This document shows positions 44,889-53,582 of a stretch of DNA of 64,000 nucleotides, one piece after another (the stretch's first letter is position 1; each line of letters opens with the position of its first letter). The stretch lies in the NCBI GenBank assembly GCA_963837285.1, contig CAWIMS010000003.1, positions 682,001 through 746,000 of the forward strand. The letters run 5' to 3'. The notes beneath the pieces are model-generated. The model had not been told where the DNA came from and ran no database searches. It saw nothing but the letters and a program-made list of their open reading frames with translations. The stretch comes from Planosporangium sp963837285 (GTDB lineage: Bacteria; Actinomycetota; Actinomycetes; Mycobacteriales; Micromonosporaceae). The translations under genes were made by a program, and so were the position numbers.

Positions 44889-45872
44889 TCAGGTGAAGTC
44901 GTCGTAACGGCTGTCCAGCGGCCGCGGCCGGGTGACCGGCGAGGGCTGCTCGACCGGCGAGGCGCCGCCCACCGGCTGGCCGGCCTCGACGGGCTCCGCG
45001 TCGTAGTCCAGCGACGAGATCTCGTCGTCGCTGTAGTCGCCGAAGTCGTCGCGGTGCCGGCGGGCCCGGCGCCGGTCGTTGACGAACGCGAACCCGACCG
45101 CCCCGAAGTACAGCGCGGTGAGCACGAGCGCGAGCGCGGACATACCGAACGGGTCGGGCGTCGGCGTCATGATCGCGGAGAACGCGAAGAACAGGAACAC
45201 CGCGACCCGCCACCAGCTCAGCAGCCGACGGGCGCTGGCCAGGCCGGCCAGGTTGAACAGGACGACGACCAGCGGGAACTCCAGGGCCACCCCGAACAGC
45301 AGCATGAGGCCGGTGATGAAGTCGACGTAGCGGGTGACCTCGAGGTTGGTCGAGACGTTGCTCGGCGTGAACGAGAACAGGAACTGGAGGCCCTTCGCCA
45401 CCACGTAGTACGCGAGGACCGCGCCACCGGCGAACAGCGGGGCGGCGGCGGCGACGAACGCGTATGCCCAGCGGCGCTCGTGCCGGTGCAGGCCGGGGGC
45501 GATGAAGGCCCACAGCTGGTAGAGCCAGATCGGGGCGGCGACGATCAGGCCGACCCACAGCCCGATCTTCATCTGGAGCACGAAGTAGTCGGTGGGGCCG
45601 AGCACCTGCAACGGGCAGTGGTAGCCGGGCGGCAGGGTGTGGTTGTTGTGCGCGAGGGTGGAGCGCAGCATCAGGTCGCAGTACGGCGCGTTGATGGTCT
45701 TCATCGCCAGCTTGGCGAGGAGGAAGAACCCGACGATGAAGCCGGCGAGCACGCCGAGGGATGCCTTGAACAGCCTGCCGCGCAGCTCGCGCAGGTGCTC
45801 CATGAGGGTCATGGAGCCGTCAGCGGCCCGCTCGAACTGGTTGTTTCGCCGCCGCCGGACCGGAAGTGCCAC
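44889..45872 (-). CDS. tatC: Sec-independent protein translocase TatC
   Basis: A 327-residue protein. MTLMEHLRELRGRLFKASLG contains the invariant HLRELRxR. Six membrane spans follow, including VGLIVAAPIWLYQLWAFIAPGLHRHERRWA with the conserved PxxxYQxWxFxxPGL. The C-terminal 80 residues are a charged tail. With TatA it forms the twin-arginine translocon exporting folded proteins. Confidence 0.95.
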   Translation of the reverse strand: MALPVRRRRNNQFERAADGSMTLMEHLRELRGRLFKASLGVLAGFIVGFFLLAKLAMKTINAPYCDLMLRSTLAHNNHTLPPGYHCPLQVLGPTDYFVLQMKIGLWVGLIVAAPIWLYQLWAFIAPGLHRHERRWAYAFVAAAAPLFAGGAVLAYYVVAKGLQFLFSFTPSNVSTNLEVTRYVDFITGLMLLFGVALEFPLVVVLFNLAGLASARRLLSWWRVAVFLFFAFSAIMTPTPDPFGMSALALVLTALYFGAVGFAFVNDRRRARRHRDDFGDYSDDEISSLDYDAEPVEAGQPVGGASPVEQPSPVTRPRPLDSRYDDFT

Positions 45873-45888
45873 GACTACTTACTTGTCG

Positions 45889-46143
45889 TTACTTGTCGCG
45901 GACGCGGTCGACCGGGTCGACGTAGCTCGGCTTGTCGTCCTCGGACTTGGGCAGCGACTGGCGGCCGTTTTGCGCCTCGGCCTTGGCGTTGACGTCGTCG
46001 TCGGCCAGGCCGCGGGTCTCGGCCTTGAGGATCCGCATCGACCGGCCCAGGGAACGGGCGGCGTCAGGCAGGCGCTTCGCCCCGAACAGCAGGATCAGGA
46101 CCACCACCAGAATGGCAATGTGCCACGGCCGGAGAGCACCCAT
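45889..46143 (-). CDS. tatA: Sec-independent protein translocase TatA
   Basis: An 84-residue protein with one N-terminal helix (WHIAILVVVLILLFGAKRLP), then the amphipathic helix DAARSLGRSMRILKAET and a polar tail. The F-G-x-x-x-L-P motif is intact. Immediately upstream of tatC. Confidence 0.95.
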   Translation of the reverse strand: MGALRPWHIAILVVVLILLFGAKRLPDAARSLGRSMRILKAETRGLADDDVNAKAEAQNGRQSLPKSEDDKPSYVDPVDRVRDK

Positions 46144-46297
46144 CGGAAAGCCACCTCGCAGTTGTCGTCAGCGTCGAGCTCATCGTACGTGTGTTTGCGC
46201 GCCCGACCCAGACCGGTTCCGTATGGAGCCCGGCCCGATGAAGTCTTGACCAACCGCGCCCGGATCGTCAACCTTCGGCAACCTTTGTTAACGATTC

Positions 46298-46552
46298 TTA
46301 GGGCTCCCGGGCCCGGGACGCGCGCAGCAACTCGGTCCGGTCCTCGATCGCGGCCAAATCCTGCGCTAGCTGCTCGGCCCGCTGCTGGAGGGCGTCCACC
46401 TTCGGCATGAGCCGCTGGGCCTCGTCGAGCCGCAGCTTCAGCCGCCGCGCCGCGATGCCGAGCGCACCGAGCCGGCGCAGCAACAGGGCGGCCGCCACCC
46501 CGAGGACGAGCAGCCCGGCGACCGCGATCGCACCGACGACATACCAAATCAC
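46298..46552 (-). CDS. Small single-span coiled-coil membrane protein
   Basis: An 84-residue protein: one membrane helix (VVGAIAVAGLLVLGVAAALL), then a charged coiled coil (RRLKLRLDEAQRLMPKVDAL, QRAEQLAQDLAAIEDR). Found between pafC and tatA in related genomes (general knowledge). Function unknown. Confidence 0.8.
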   Translation of the reverse strand: MIWYVVGAIAVAGLLVLGVAAALLLRRLGALGIAARRLKLRLDEAQRLMPKVDALQQRAEQLAQDLAAIEDRTELLRASRAREP

Positions 46553-46604
46553 ACGTCCGACCCTAGTCCCCCCGCAGCCCGGTCGCTGCGCGGACCTGCC
46601 CGCG

Positions 46605-47546
46605 TCAGACGGGCTCGTCGTACGCGGCCAGGGCGGTCCGGGCCTCGGCGCCTACCGCCTCGCTGAGTTCCGGCGGACCTACCACGGTTACCTCCGGGCC
46701 CAGTCCGAGCACCAGTCGGCGGGCCCAGGCCAGGTCGGAGGCGCGCAGCGAGACCAGCCAGTGCTGGCCGGGCTCGGCGCGTACCTCCTCGCACGGGTAG
46801 TACTCGGTGATCCAGCGGGCGCCCCGGCTGACCCGCAGCGTGATCAACGGCTGGTCGGGGGTGCCCTGGAAGACCCCGTCCCGCACGTCGTGCGGCTCCG
46901 CGTCCGGGGGTGGCGCCGCCGGCTCGTCCAGCTCGTCGAACGCGTCGATGCGGTCGACCCGGAACAGCCGGACCGCCTCGGCCCGCCGGCACCACGCCTC
47001 CAGGTAGGCCCGGTCCCCCACGACCAGCATCCGCATCGGGTCGACCACCCGGATGGTGGTCTCGTCCCGGGTCGCCGTGTAGTACGTGATCCGCAGCGCC
47101 CGCCCCCGTTCCACCGCGCTGCGCAGCGCCGCCAGCCGGTCCCGATTGCCGGGCAGCCGCACCGCCACCGGCGGGCTGGCCTCGTCACCAGCCGCGCTCT
47201 CGATCTTGGCGAGGGCGCGCTCGATCGCGTCCCGGTGCCCGACACCTGGTGTCTCCGCGAGCAGGCGCAGCGCCACGACCAGGGCCAGTGCCTCCTCGCG
47301 GTTGAGCCGCAGCGGCCGGTCGATGCCGGCGTCGTATGTGATCGTGATCCGGTCGCCGTCGAGCGCCATGTCGATCAGGTCGCCCGGCCCGTACCCGGGC
47401 AGCCCGCACACCCACAGCAGCTCCAGGTCCTCGCGCAGCTGCCGCTCGGTGACGCCGAGGTCGGCGGCCGCCTCGGTGACCGCGATCCCCGGCCGGGCCA
47501 GCAGGTACGGCACCAGGTTGAGCAGCCGGGACAGCCGGTCGGTCAC
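46605..47546 (-). CDS. pafC: WYL-domain transcriptional regulator PafC
   Basis: 313 residues from a GTG that overlaps the pafB stop (GTGA). An N-terminal HTH (RLSRLLNLVPYLLARPGIAV, ADLGVTERQLREDLELLWV) and a WYL domain (YYTATRDETTIRVVDPMRML, YLEAWCRRAEAVRLFRVDRI) are evident. PafBC forms a heterodimer or fusion that activates RecA-independent DNA-damage genes (known from mycobacteria). Confidence 0.93.
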   Translation of the reverse strand: MTDRLSRLLNLVPYLLARPGIAVTEAAADLGVTERQLREDLELLWVCGLPGYGPGDLIDMALDGDRITITYDAGIDRPLRLNREEALALVVALRLLAETPGVGHRDAIERALAKIESAAGDEASPPVAVRLPGNRDRLAALRSAVERGRALRITYYTATRDETTIRVVDPMRMLVVGDRAYLEAWCRRAEAVRLFRVDRIDAFDELDEPAAPPPDAEPHDVRDGVFQGTPDQPLITLRVSRGARWITEYYPCEEVRAEPGQHWLVSLRASDLAWARRLVLGLGPEVTVVGPPELSEAVGAEARTALAAYDEPV

Positions 47547-48523
47547 GATCCCACCCCCGCGTGCGCGCCAGCGATCTCGTGCAGCCGCTTCACCACGAAG
47601 CCGCGCACCTCCGGCGGATCCAGGACCAGCGCGTCCGAACCGTACCCGACCAGCCAGGACGCCAGCCCCTCGGCGTCGGCGAAGCGCAGCACCACCCGGT
47701 CGCCGTCGTCGCCGGGGTGGACCTCCTCGGCGTACCGGCGGATGCCTGCCCCGCGACCCTTGCGCACCAGCACGGTGGCCCGGCCGGACCGCTCGACCGG
47801 CCCGGTCCAGCGCGCCACATAGCTGATCAGGTCGACGTCGAGCGGCTCGTAGGCGCCCGGCCGGCCGAAGCGGCGCACCGACCCGACGATCCGGGACAGC
47901 CGGAAGCAGCGCGCCGCCTGGCGGGCCAGGTCGTGACCGACCACGTACCACCGGCCGCGCCAGCAGACCACGCCCCACGGCTGCAACCGTCGGGTGGTCG
48001 CCTGGTCGTCCTCGGGCGTGCGGTATTCGAACGTGACCCCCTGCCGGTCCCGCACCGCGGCGGTGAGCGGCTCGAACGCCGGATCCACCCGCACCACCGG
48101 CTCCACCCCGAGCGTGGCGTGCGGGTCGACGTCGATGCCGGCCGCGCGTAGCTTGGTCAGCGCCGACGACGCGGCCGCCGCGAGGCCGGCGTGCTGCCAC
48201 AGCCGGGCCGCGATGCCGACCGCCGCCGCCTCGTCGGGGCCCAGGTGGATGTCGGGTAGCGCGTACTCACCGCGGCCGATCCGGTACCCCGGCTCGTTGT
48301 CGAACACGCTCGCGGTGCCGGTCTCCAGCGGCACGCCCAGGTCGCGCAGCTCAGCCTTGTCCCGCTCGAACTTGCGCTGGAACGCCTCGTGGTCGCGCGG
48401 GTCCTCGGGGTCATGCTCGTAGCCGGGCACGGTCGCGGCGATCTGCGCCGCGGTCAGGAAACGACGGGTGGCAAGCAGGCAGATCACGAGGTTGACGAGG
48501 CGCTCGGTGCGGCTACGCGACAC
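47543..48523 (-). CDS. pafB: WYL-domain transcriptional regulator PafB
   Basis: About 326 residues; GTG 48523 (VSRSRTERLVNLVICLLATR) or TTG 48529. HTH RRFLTAAQIAATVPGY, then the WYL domain VTFEYRTPEDDQATTRRLQP and WYVVGHDLARQAARCFRLSR. Coupled to pafC. In most genomes pafB follows pafA closely; here an IS element, DUF3866, MFS and two small genes intervene. Confidence 0.93.
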   Translation of the reverse strand: MSRSRTERLVNLVICLLATRRFLTAAQIAATVPGYEHDPEDPRDHEAFQRKFERDKAELRDLGVPLETGTASVFDNEPGYRIGRGEYALPDIHLGPDEAAAVGIAARLWQHAGLAAAASSALTKLRAAGIDVDPHATLGVEPVVRVDPAFEPLTAAVRDRQGVTFEYRTPEDDQATTRRLQPWGVVCWRGRWYVVGHDLARQAARCFRLSRIVGSVRRFGRPGAYEPLDVDLISYVARWTGPVERSGRATVLVRKGRGAGIRRYAEEVHPGDDGDRVVLRFADAEGLASWLVGYGSDALVLDPPEVRGFVVKRLHEIAGAHAGVGS

Positions 48524-48624
48524 GGTCAAAAACTAGCAGTGTCGCGGCCCCGGTGCCGCCGGCCACGCGGGTCCATCCGAACATTAGTACGGGAAGTGTC
48601 AGACCCCCGTGGAACGATCTGCCC

Positions 48625-50121
48625 ATGGGTGTTGGTGCTCGGCACGAGGGGGTGCGGATCCGGTTGGACGTGAACAACGTCCAGGCCGGATACCTGGCGG
48701 GTTGCGCCGGAGCCGCTCGCGTCGCCTACAACTTCGCTGTTGAGCTCCTACGAGCGCAGCAGGATGAGTGGGCCCGGCAACGGGCCGCCGCCGTGGCCAA
48801 GACCGAGCTACCGAAGCCGCTGACCGCCATTGATATGCAAACCCGTTGGTACGAGACGCGGGCGGAGCGCGCATCGTGGCATGCGCAGTACCCGAGCAAG
48901 CTGTACCTGTTCGCCATTCGGCAGGCGGTGAGAGCACACCGGGACTGGATGGCGGGCAAGAAGGGCTTTCCCAGGTTCAAGTCCCGCCGCGGCGAGTGGT
49001 CGTTTCGGGTGTGCGAGACTCTCGAGCTGCGGCCCGGCCGACTGCTGCTGCCGAAGCTGGGCGAGGTGCGTATCGCCTCGCCCGATGCACGACAAGCCAA
49101 AGTCCGACGGCTTGTGCGGCGGCGCCGTGCCAGGGTCGTGTCGGCAAAGGTATTCCGTGATGCCTGCGGCGACTGGTGGGCGTCGCTGACAGTCGAGCGC
49201 ACCACCACCAGGTACGAAACGTCGAAGGGCGCAACACCGACAGCAGCCATTGGGGTGGATCTCGGTGTGAAGACCTTGGCGGTTGCCGCAGCCAGCTCTG
49301 GCAAAGTCCTGCTCACCGTAAACGGAGCAAACGCTCTACTCAGGGCAGAACGAAAGCTGCGGGCGACGCAGCGCGCCCTATCCCGCAAGGACCGAGTGCA
49401 CGGACAGGATGTGGGTTTACCGCATCCTAGGAAGTCCCCATCGCACCGCCGCGCAGACTGCCAACGACGGCTCGCACGCATACACCGGAGGATCCGCAAC
49501 CAGCGGGCAGATCGGCTGCACAAGCTCACCAGCCGGCTCGCTGGCCACAGCGCGATGATCATTATCGAGGACCTCAACGTGCGAGGGTTGACAGCGCGGG
49601 GTGGCGCTCGTAAGCGCGGTCTGAACCGGCGCCTCGCCGACGCCGCATTCGCAGAGTTTCGCCGACAGCTCACCTACAAACTTCCCGAGTCACGACTGCT
49701 TGTTGCGCCTCGGTTCTTTCCTTCGTCCAAGCGCTGCTCACACTGTGCGGTCGAGAACCAAGGCCTCACGCTGCGATGCCGTGCCTGGACGTGCACAGCG
49801 TGCGGAACCCGGCTCGACCGGGATGTCAACGCTGCCATTAACCTCGCCGCCTGGGGCGAGGCCCAGCTCGCTGGGAAGCCCCTCACATGGGGTGCTCAGG
49901 CCGGGGACCGGCAGAGGGTCGGCCCGTCAGCCGACGTTGATCGGCATGCCCGCGGAGGGGAAAACCCCACCCGGCCCTTTCGTGGCCGGGTGCCCGCGCA
50001 GCACGAACGTGTTGCCGCAACGGGAACCAGGCAGCTCGTTACCCGACGGGTGTCAGACCTGGACGCTTCCGGACAGGAAGCTGTCACTAGCGCTCCGTTG
50101 AGAGCGGCACATCCACGCTAG
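48625..50121 (+). CDS. tnpB: TnpB RNA-guided nuclease-like protein
   Basis: A 498-residue protein from ATG 48625. RuvC residues are all present: Asp in AIGVDLGVKTLAVAA, Glu in MIIIEDLNVRGL and Asp in GTRLDRDVNAAINLA. The zinc ribbon has CSHC...CTAC. The N-terminal VRIRLDVNNVQAGYLAGC lacks the usual Y-P-T start but is otherwise aligned. The C-terminal 60 residues overlap the likely omega-RNA. Known TnpBs cut DNA guided by an RNA made from the element's right end. Confidence 0.9.
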   Translation: MGVGARHEGVRIRLDVNNVQAGYLAGCAGAARVAYNFAVELLRAQQDEWARQRAAAVAKTELPKPLTAIDMQTRWYETRAERASWHAQYPSKLYLFAIRQAVRAHRDWMAGKKGFPRFKSRRGEWSFRVCETLELRPGRLLLPKLGEVRIASPDARQAKVRRLVRRRRARVVSAKVFRDACGDWWASLTVERTTTRYETSKGATPTAAIGVDLGVKTLAVAAASSGKVLLTVNGANALLRAERKLRATQRALSRKDRVHGQDVGLPHPRKSPSHRRADCQRRLARIHRRIRNQRADRLHKLTSRLAGHSAMIIIEDLNVRGLTARGGARKRGLNRRLADAAFAEFRRQLTYKLPESRLLVAPRFFPSSKRCSHCAVENQGLTLRCRAWTCTACGTRLDRDVNAAINLAAWGEAQLAGKPLTWGAQAGDRQRVGPSADVDRHARGGENPTRPFRGRVPAQHERVAATGTRQLVTRRVSDLDASGQEAVTSAPLRAAHPR

Positions 50122-50127
50122 GTGACA
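50041..50127 (+). ncRNA. Candidate omega-RNA 3' hairpins / right end
   Basis: Consecutive stems: ACCCG-A-CGGGT (50041-50051), GCTTCC-GGACA-GGAAGC (50065-50081), and TGTCACTAGCG (50082-50092) pairing with CGCTAGGTGACA (50116-50127) with one bulged base. They overlap the tnpB 3' end as omega-RNAs do. The 5' end is not defined. Confidence 0.4.
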
Positions 50128-50168
50128 CTCGACATTCGTGCTAGATCCTGGTGAGTTAACGTGGCGTC

Positions 50169-51260
50169 ATGATCCGATGGCGGCGCGGCACGGTCACCGG
50201 CGTCCGGCGGCGCTGGCGGGGCGCCGTCGAGCTGGACGTGGCGCTCGAGCGCCACCGCCCGGAGGATCCGCGGTCGGTGCGCGCGCTGGCCTATCCGGCG
50301 CTGGTCGGCGAGCCGGCCCCGGGCGACACCGTTCTGCTCAACGTCAACGCGCTCGCGCTCGGCCTGGGCACCGGCGGATATGCCCTGGTCGTGGCCGTGC
50401 CGGACCGGTTGCCCGCCGACGCGGACCGGCCCGGGCACGTGGTGAAGGCCCGCTACACCCCGTTGCAGGCCGTGGTCCTGGCAGCCGACGAAGAACACTC
50501 ACCCCATCGAGGGGTACTGGCCGCAGCCGACTCGATCGACGGCGCGCCCGTGGTGACCGCCGACCTGCACTCCGCCCTGCCCGCCGTGCTCGCCGGGGTG
50601 CACGCCGACCGTCCGGACGCCCGGGTCGCCTACCTGATGACCGACGGCGGGGCGCTGCCGGCCTGGTTCTCGCGTACCCTCGACGCGCTCACCGGCCGGC
50701 TCGCCGGTGTGGTGACCGTCGGGCAGGCGTTCGGCGGTGACCTGGAGGCGACCAACGTGCACGCCGGCCTGCTCGCCGCCCGGCACGCGCTGGCCGCCGA
50801 CGTGATCGTGGTGGCACAGGGCCCGGGCAACCTCGGTACGGGTACCCGATGGGGGTTTTCCGGGGTTTCGGTGGGTGAGGCGGTCAACGCGGCGGCGGCG
50901 CTCGGCGGGCGACCGGTCGGGTCGCTGCGCATCTCGGCGGCGGACCCGCGCGACCGCCACTACGGGGTGTCGCACCACAGCCTGACCGCGTACGGGCGGG
51001 TGGCGCTGGCGCCGGCCGACCTGGTGCTGCCGGCCGGCCTCGATCCCGCGCTGGGGGTGACCGAGGCGGTGGCGCCGCTGGGCGCCCGGCACCGCGTGGT
51101 GACCGTCCCGGTCGACGGCCTGGACGAGGCGCTGCGCGCGGTGCCGGTGACGCTGTCGACGATGGGCCGCCCGTTGGACGCCGATCACGCCTATTTCCTC
51201 GCGGCCGCGGCCGCCGGCCGGCACGCCGCTGGCTTGATCGTCACAACTTCCCGGAAGTAG
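50169..51260 (+). CDS. DUF3866 family protein
   Basis: A 363-residue protein, MIRWRRGTVTGVRRRWRGAV. VTADLHSALPAVLAGVHADR, RVAYLMTDGGALPAWFSRTL and VVAQGPGNLGTGTRWGFSGV are family blocks. DUF3866 commonly occurs in proteasome-linked loci of actinobacteria; function unknown. Its last residues (VTTSRK) and TAG stop are encoded by the 75-bp repeat. Confidence 0.9.
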   Translation: MIRWRRGTVTGVRRRWRGAVELDVALERHRPEDPRSVRALAYPALVGEPAPGDTVLLNVNALALGLGTGGYALVVAVPDRLPADADRPGHVVKARYTPLQAVVLAADEEHSPHRGVLAAADSIDGAPVVTADLHSALPAVLAGVHADRPDARVAYLMTDGGALPAWFSRTLDALTGRLAGVVTVGQAFGGDLEATNVHAGLLAARHALAADVIVVAQGPGNLGTGTRWGFSGVSVGEAVNAAAALGGRPVGSLRISAADPRDRHYGVSHHSLTAYGRVALAPADLVLPAGLDPALGVTEAVAPLGARHRVVTVPVDGLDEALRAVPVTLSTMGRPLDADHAYFLAAAAAGRHAAGLIVTTSRK

Positions 51261-51310
51261 TGGCCTCGGGCTCCCGCTGAGGCCACAACTTGCCGGAAGT
51301 TGTGCCGATC
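51236..51310. repeat. 75-bp nested palindrome family, copy C
   Basis: GATCGTCACAACTTCCCGG ... CCGGAAGTTGTGCCGATC, 75 bp, at the junction of two convergent genes whose coding ends overlap inside it. Confidence 0.9.
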
Positions 51311-52482
51311 TTCGCGGTGGCGACGAAGGCGAGCAGGGCGCCCACCGCCGCCGCGGTCATGGTCAGCGCCATCGGGGTTGCGGTGTCCTCACCGGCCAGG
51401 CCGACCAGCGGGGCGGCGGCCGCACCGAGCAGCGACTGGGCCGCCCCGAGCAGCGCCGACGCCGTGCCGGCCCGGTCCGGATGCAGGTCCAGCGCCAGCG
51501 CCATGGTGTTGGGCAGCACCATGCCGAGCGCTCCCATGAACCCGAACAGCGGCACCGCGACCGCGACCAGGCTGTGCCAGCGGGTGGCGACCAGGACGCC
51601 GACCCCGGCCGCGAGCAGCCAGACCAGCCCGATGCCGAGCAGCCGGCGCGGCGGCACCCGGCGGACCAGGCGGCCGTTGAGCTGCCCGACGAGCACGAAC
51701 CCGAGCGCGTTGAGGCCGAACAGGAGGCCGTAGACCTGCGGCGAGGCGCCGTAGACGCGTTGCAGGACGAACGACGAGCCGGAGATGTACCCGAACAGGC
51801 CGGCTCCGGCCATGCCCAGCGCCACCACGTACCCGATGTAGCCGGTGTCGCGCAGGAGCGCGCGCATGCCGCGTGCGGTGTCGGCGAGCCCGCCGGCCCG
51901 GCGCCGGACGGCCGGCAGGGTTTCCGGCAGGCCGGCGTACACCGCGACGAGGATGAGCACGCCGATCGCCGCGAGGACGACGAACACGCCCCGCCAGTCG
52001 GTGATCCGCAGCACCAGCCCGCCGATGCTCGGCGCCACCACGGGCGCCACCCCGAAGACCAGGACCAGCCGGGAGAAGTACGCCGCCGCGGCGGCCCCGC
52101 TGTGCAGGTCGCGGACCACCGCGCGGGCGACCACGACGCTGACCCCGCCGGCCATGCCCTGCGCGAGGCGGGCCAAGCTCAGCACCTCCGCCGACGGGGC
52201 GAGCGCGCACAGCAGCGACATCACCGTGTACAGGGCGAGGCCGACCAGGACCGGCCGACGCCGGCCCCACCGGTCGCTGAGCGGGCCGATCAGCAACTGG
52301 CCGAGCGCGAGCCCGAGCAGGCAGGCGGTCAGGGTGAGCTGGACGACCGAGGCACTGGCGTGGAACTCGTCGGCGATGTGCGGCAGCGCCGGCAGGTACA
52401 TGTCCATGGAGAACGGACCGAGGCCGGTCATCGCGCCGAGCAGGACCAGCAGCCAGCCGGGGTGCCGGGGTTCGTCCACCAT
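51241..52482 (-). CDS. MFS drug-resistance transporter (Bcr/CflA)
   Basis: A 413-residue, 12-span protein. The Bcr/CflA signature is MTGLGPFSMDMYLPALPHIA, with motif A GQLLIGPLSDRWGRRRPVLV. Proton-driven export of drugs or small molecules is expected. The last 23 residues (IGTTSGKL...ATTSGKL) are encoded by the repeat, so the natural C-terminus was probably shorter. Confidence 0.92.
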   Translation of the reverse strand: MVDEPRHPGWLLVLLGAMTGLGPFSMDMYLPALPHIADEFHASASVVQLTLTACLLGLALGQLLIGPLSDRWGRRRPVLVGLALYTVMSLLCALAPSAEVLSLARLAQGMAGGVSVVVARAVVRDLHSGAAAAAYFSRLVLVFGVAPVVAPSIGGLVLRITDWRGVFVVLAAIGVLILVAVYAGLPETLPAVRRRAGGLADTARGMRALLRDTGYIGYVVALGMAGAGLFGYISGSSFVLQRVYGASPQVYGLLFGLNALGFVLVGQLNGRLVRRVPPRRLLGIGLVWLLAAGVGVLVATRWHSLVAVAVPLFGFMGALGMVLPNTMALALDLHPDRAGTASALLGAAQSLLGAAAAPLVGLAGEDTATPMALTMTAAAVGALLAFVATAKIGTTSGKLWPQREPEATTSGKL

Positions 52483-52518
52483 CCCGGTAACAGTAAGCGA
52501 TGCTAAGCGTCTTGCAAC

Positions 52519-53274
52519 TTACACTTTCGCCAGCGCGGCCTGGGCGACCGCGCGCAGCGCCCCGCCGTGGTCGACGGTGGGCTGCCGGGGGCGGATCAGG
52601 AGGACCAGCACCAGGCTGCGACCGCGGCGGGCCAGCAGGGTACTGACCCCGTCGGACGCCGCGGCGTCGCCGACCCCGGCCACCGGCTGCGAGCCCGCCG
52701 GCCCGACCTGGCCGCTCGCGTACATCCTGGTGGCCTGCCCGGCGTCGGCGAACGTCATCGCCAGCACGTACACCTGGTCGCCACCGGCGTTGCCGAACGG
52801 GCACAGCCGGACGTTGGCGTCCAGGCCCTGGGCGCGCACCGCGTCGGTGTACCCGCTGACGGCCGCCGCCGCGTCGCCACCGGAACCGGTGACCGCGAAG
52901 CCGGCCGCCGACGACACCTGGGCGGCGCTGATCAGCCCCCGGCACCCGTCGGTCGCCCTGGTCGTCGGGGACGGCAGTCGCGGCCCGGACGGCTCCGGCG
53001 GTGGCGCGCTGAACACCGTCGGCTGCGCGGCCGGTACCTGGGGCTGGCCGTCGTCGCCGCCGGAACAGGAGACGAAGCCGATCAGGACGATGATCGCGAG
53101 GACGCCGCCGGCCGCGCCGAGGGCGACCTCGCGCGGCCTGCGCCGGGCCAGGTCGCGGCTCTTCGCGGCGGCCTCCCGGCCGCGCCCGGTCAGCGGGTGC
53201 GCCAGCGCGGCGTCGAGCCAGCGGCTGGCCCGGGTGTGCCGGCGGCGGCCGAGATCCGGTTCCGGCCCGGTCAC
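52519..53274 (-). CDS. Membrane-anchored hypothetical protein
   Basis: 251 residues: Arg-rich cytoplasmic start, one span (VALGAAGGVLAIIVLIGFVS) ending at CSGG, then a Pro-rich linker and an extracytoplasmic domain (TDGCRGLISAAQVSSAAGF, VRLCPFGNAGGDQVYVLAM). The two cysteines of that domain suggest a DUF3558-like fold. Its start overlaps the preceding small gene (ATGA). Confidence 0.75.
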   Translation of the reverse strand: MTGPEPDLGRRRHTRASRWLDAALAHPLTGRGREAAAKSRDLARRRPREVALGAAGGVLAIIVLIGFVSCSGGDDGQPQVPAAQPTVFSAPPPEPSGPRLPSPTTRATDGCRGLISAAQVSSAAGFAVTGSGGDAAAAVSGYTDAVRAQGLDANVRLCPFGNAGGDQVYVLAMTFADAGQATRMYASGQVGPAGSQPVAGVGDAAASDGVSTLLARRGRSLVLVLLIRPRQPTVDHGGALRAVAQAALAKV

Positions 53275-53474
53275 GAGAGCATCACCCAGGTCGCCCAGGC
53301 CGCGACGAACAGCACCAGGATCAGCGCCAGCGCCCAGGTCGGCACCGCGTACTCACGGCGCCGGTTGCGGGCGATCTCCGCGGCGATCTTCTCCCGCCGC
53401 AGCGAGAACAGCCCGAACCGCTCGGGCCGCTCGTCAGCGCCCGGCTCCGGTTGCGCGGATTCGTCCCTCTCCAT
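53271..53474 (-). CDS. Small membrane protein
   Basis: 67 residues: acidic N-terminus, a basic stretch (SLRREKIAAEIARNRRREY) and a C-terminal span VPTWALALILVLFVAAWATW. Coupled to the next gene. Position downstream of pafA is typical of small actinobacterial membrane proteins; function unknown. Confidence 0.8.
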   Translation of the reverse strand: MERDESAQPEPGADERPERFGLFSLRREKIAAEIARNRRREYAVPTWALALILVLFVAAWATWVMLS

Positions 53475-53499
53475 GGCCCGCCGAGTCTACCCGCGGGTA

Positions 53500-53575
53500 A
53501 ATCTGGCACAACTTCCCGGAAACAGTGGCCTCAGCGGCGCCGGGAGGCCACTGTTTCCGGGAAGTTGTGCCGATC
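53500..53575. repeat. 75-bp nested palindrome family, copy D
   Basis: GGCACAACTTCCCGGAAACA ... CTGTTTCCGGGAAGTTGTGCCGATC. The inner AAACAGTGGCC and GGCCACTGTTT arms are fully complementary although they differ from other copies. Directly downstream of pafA. Confidence 0.9.
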
Positions 53576-53582
53576 ATGACCG

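Larger units (their letters stand above)
48596..50127 (+). mobile_element. Orphan TnpB element (IS200/IS605 group, no TnpA)
   Basis: A tnpB gene flanked by GTGTCAGACC at 48596-48605 and again at 50050-50059. The right end holds three hairpins. No tnpA is visible. It fills the gap between pafB and DUF3866 without disrupting either. Exact ends are uncertain; no target duplication is expected for this class. Confidence 0.7.
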
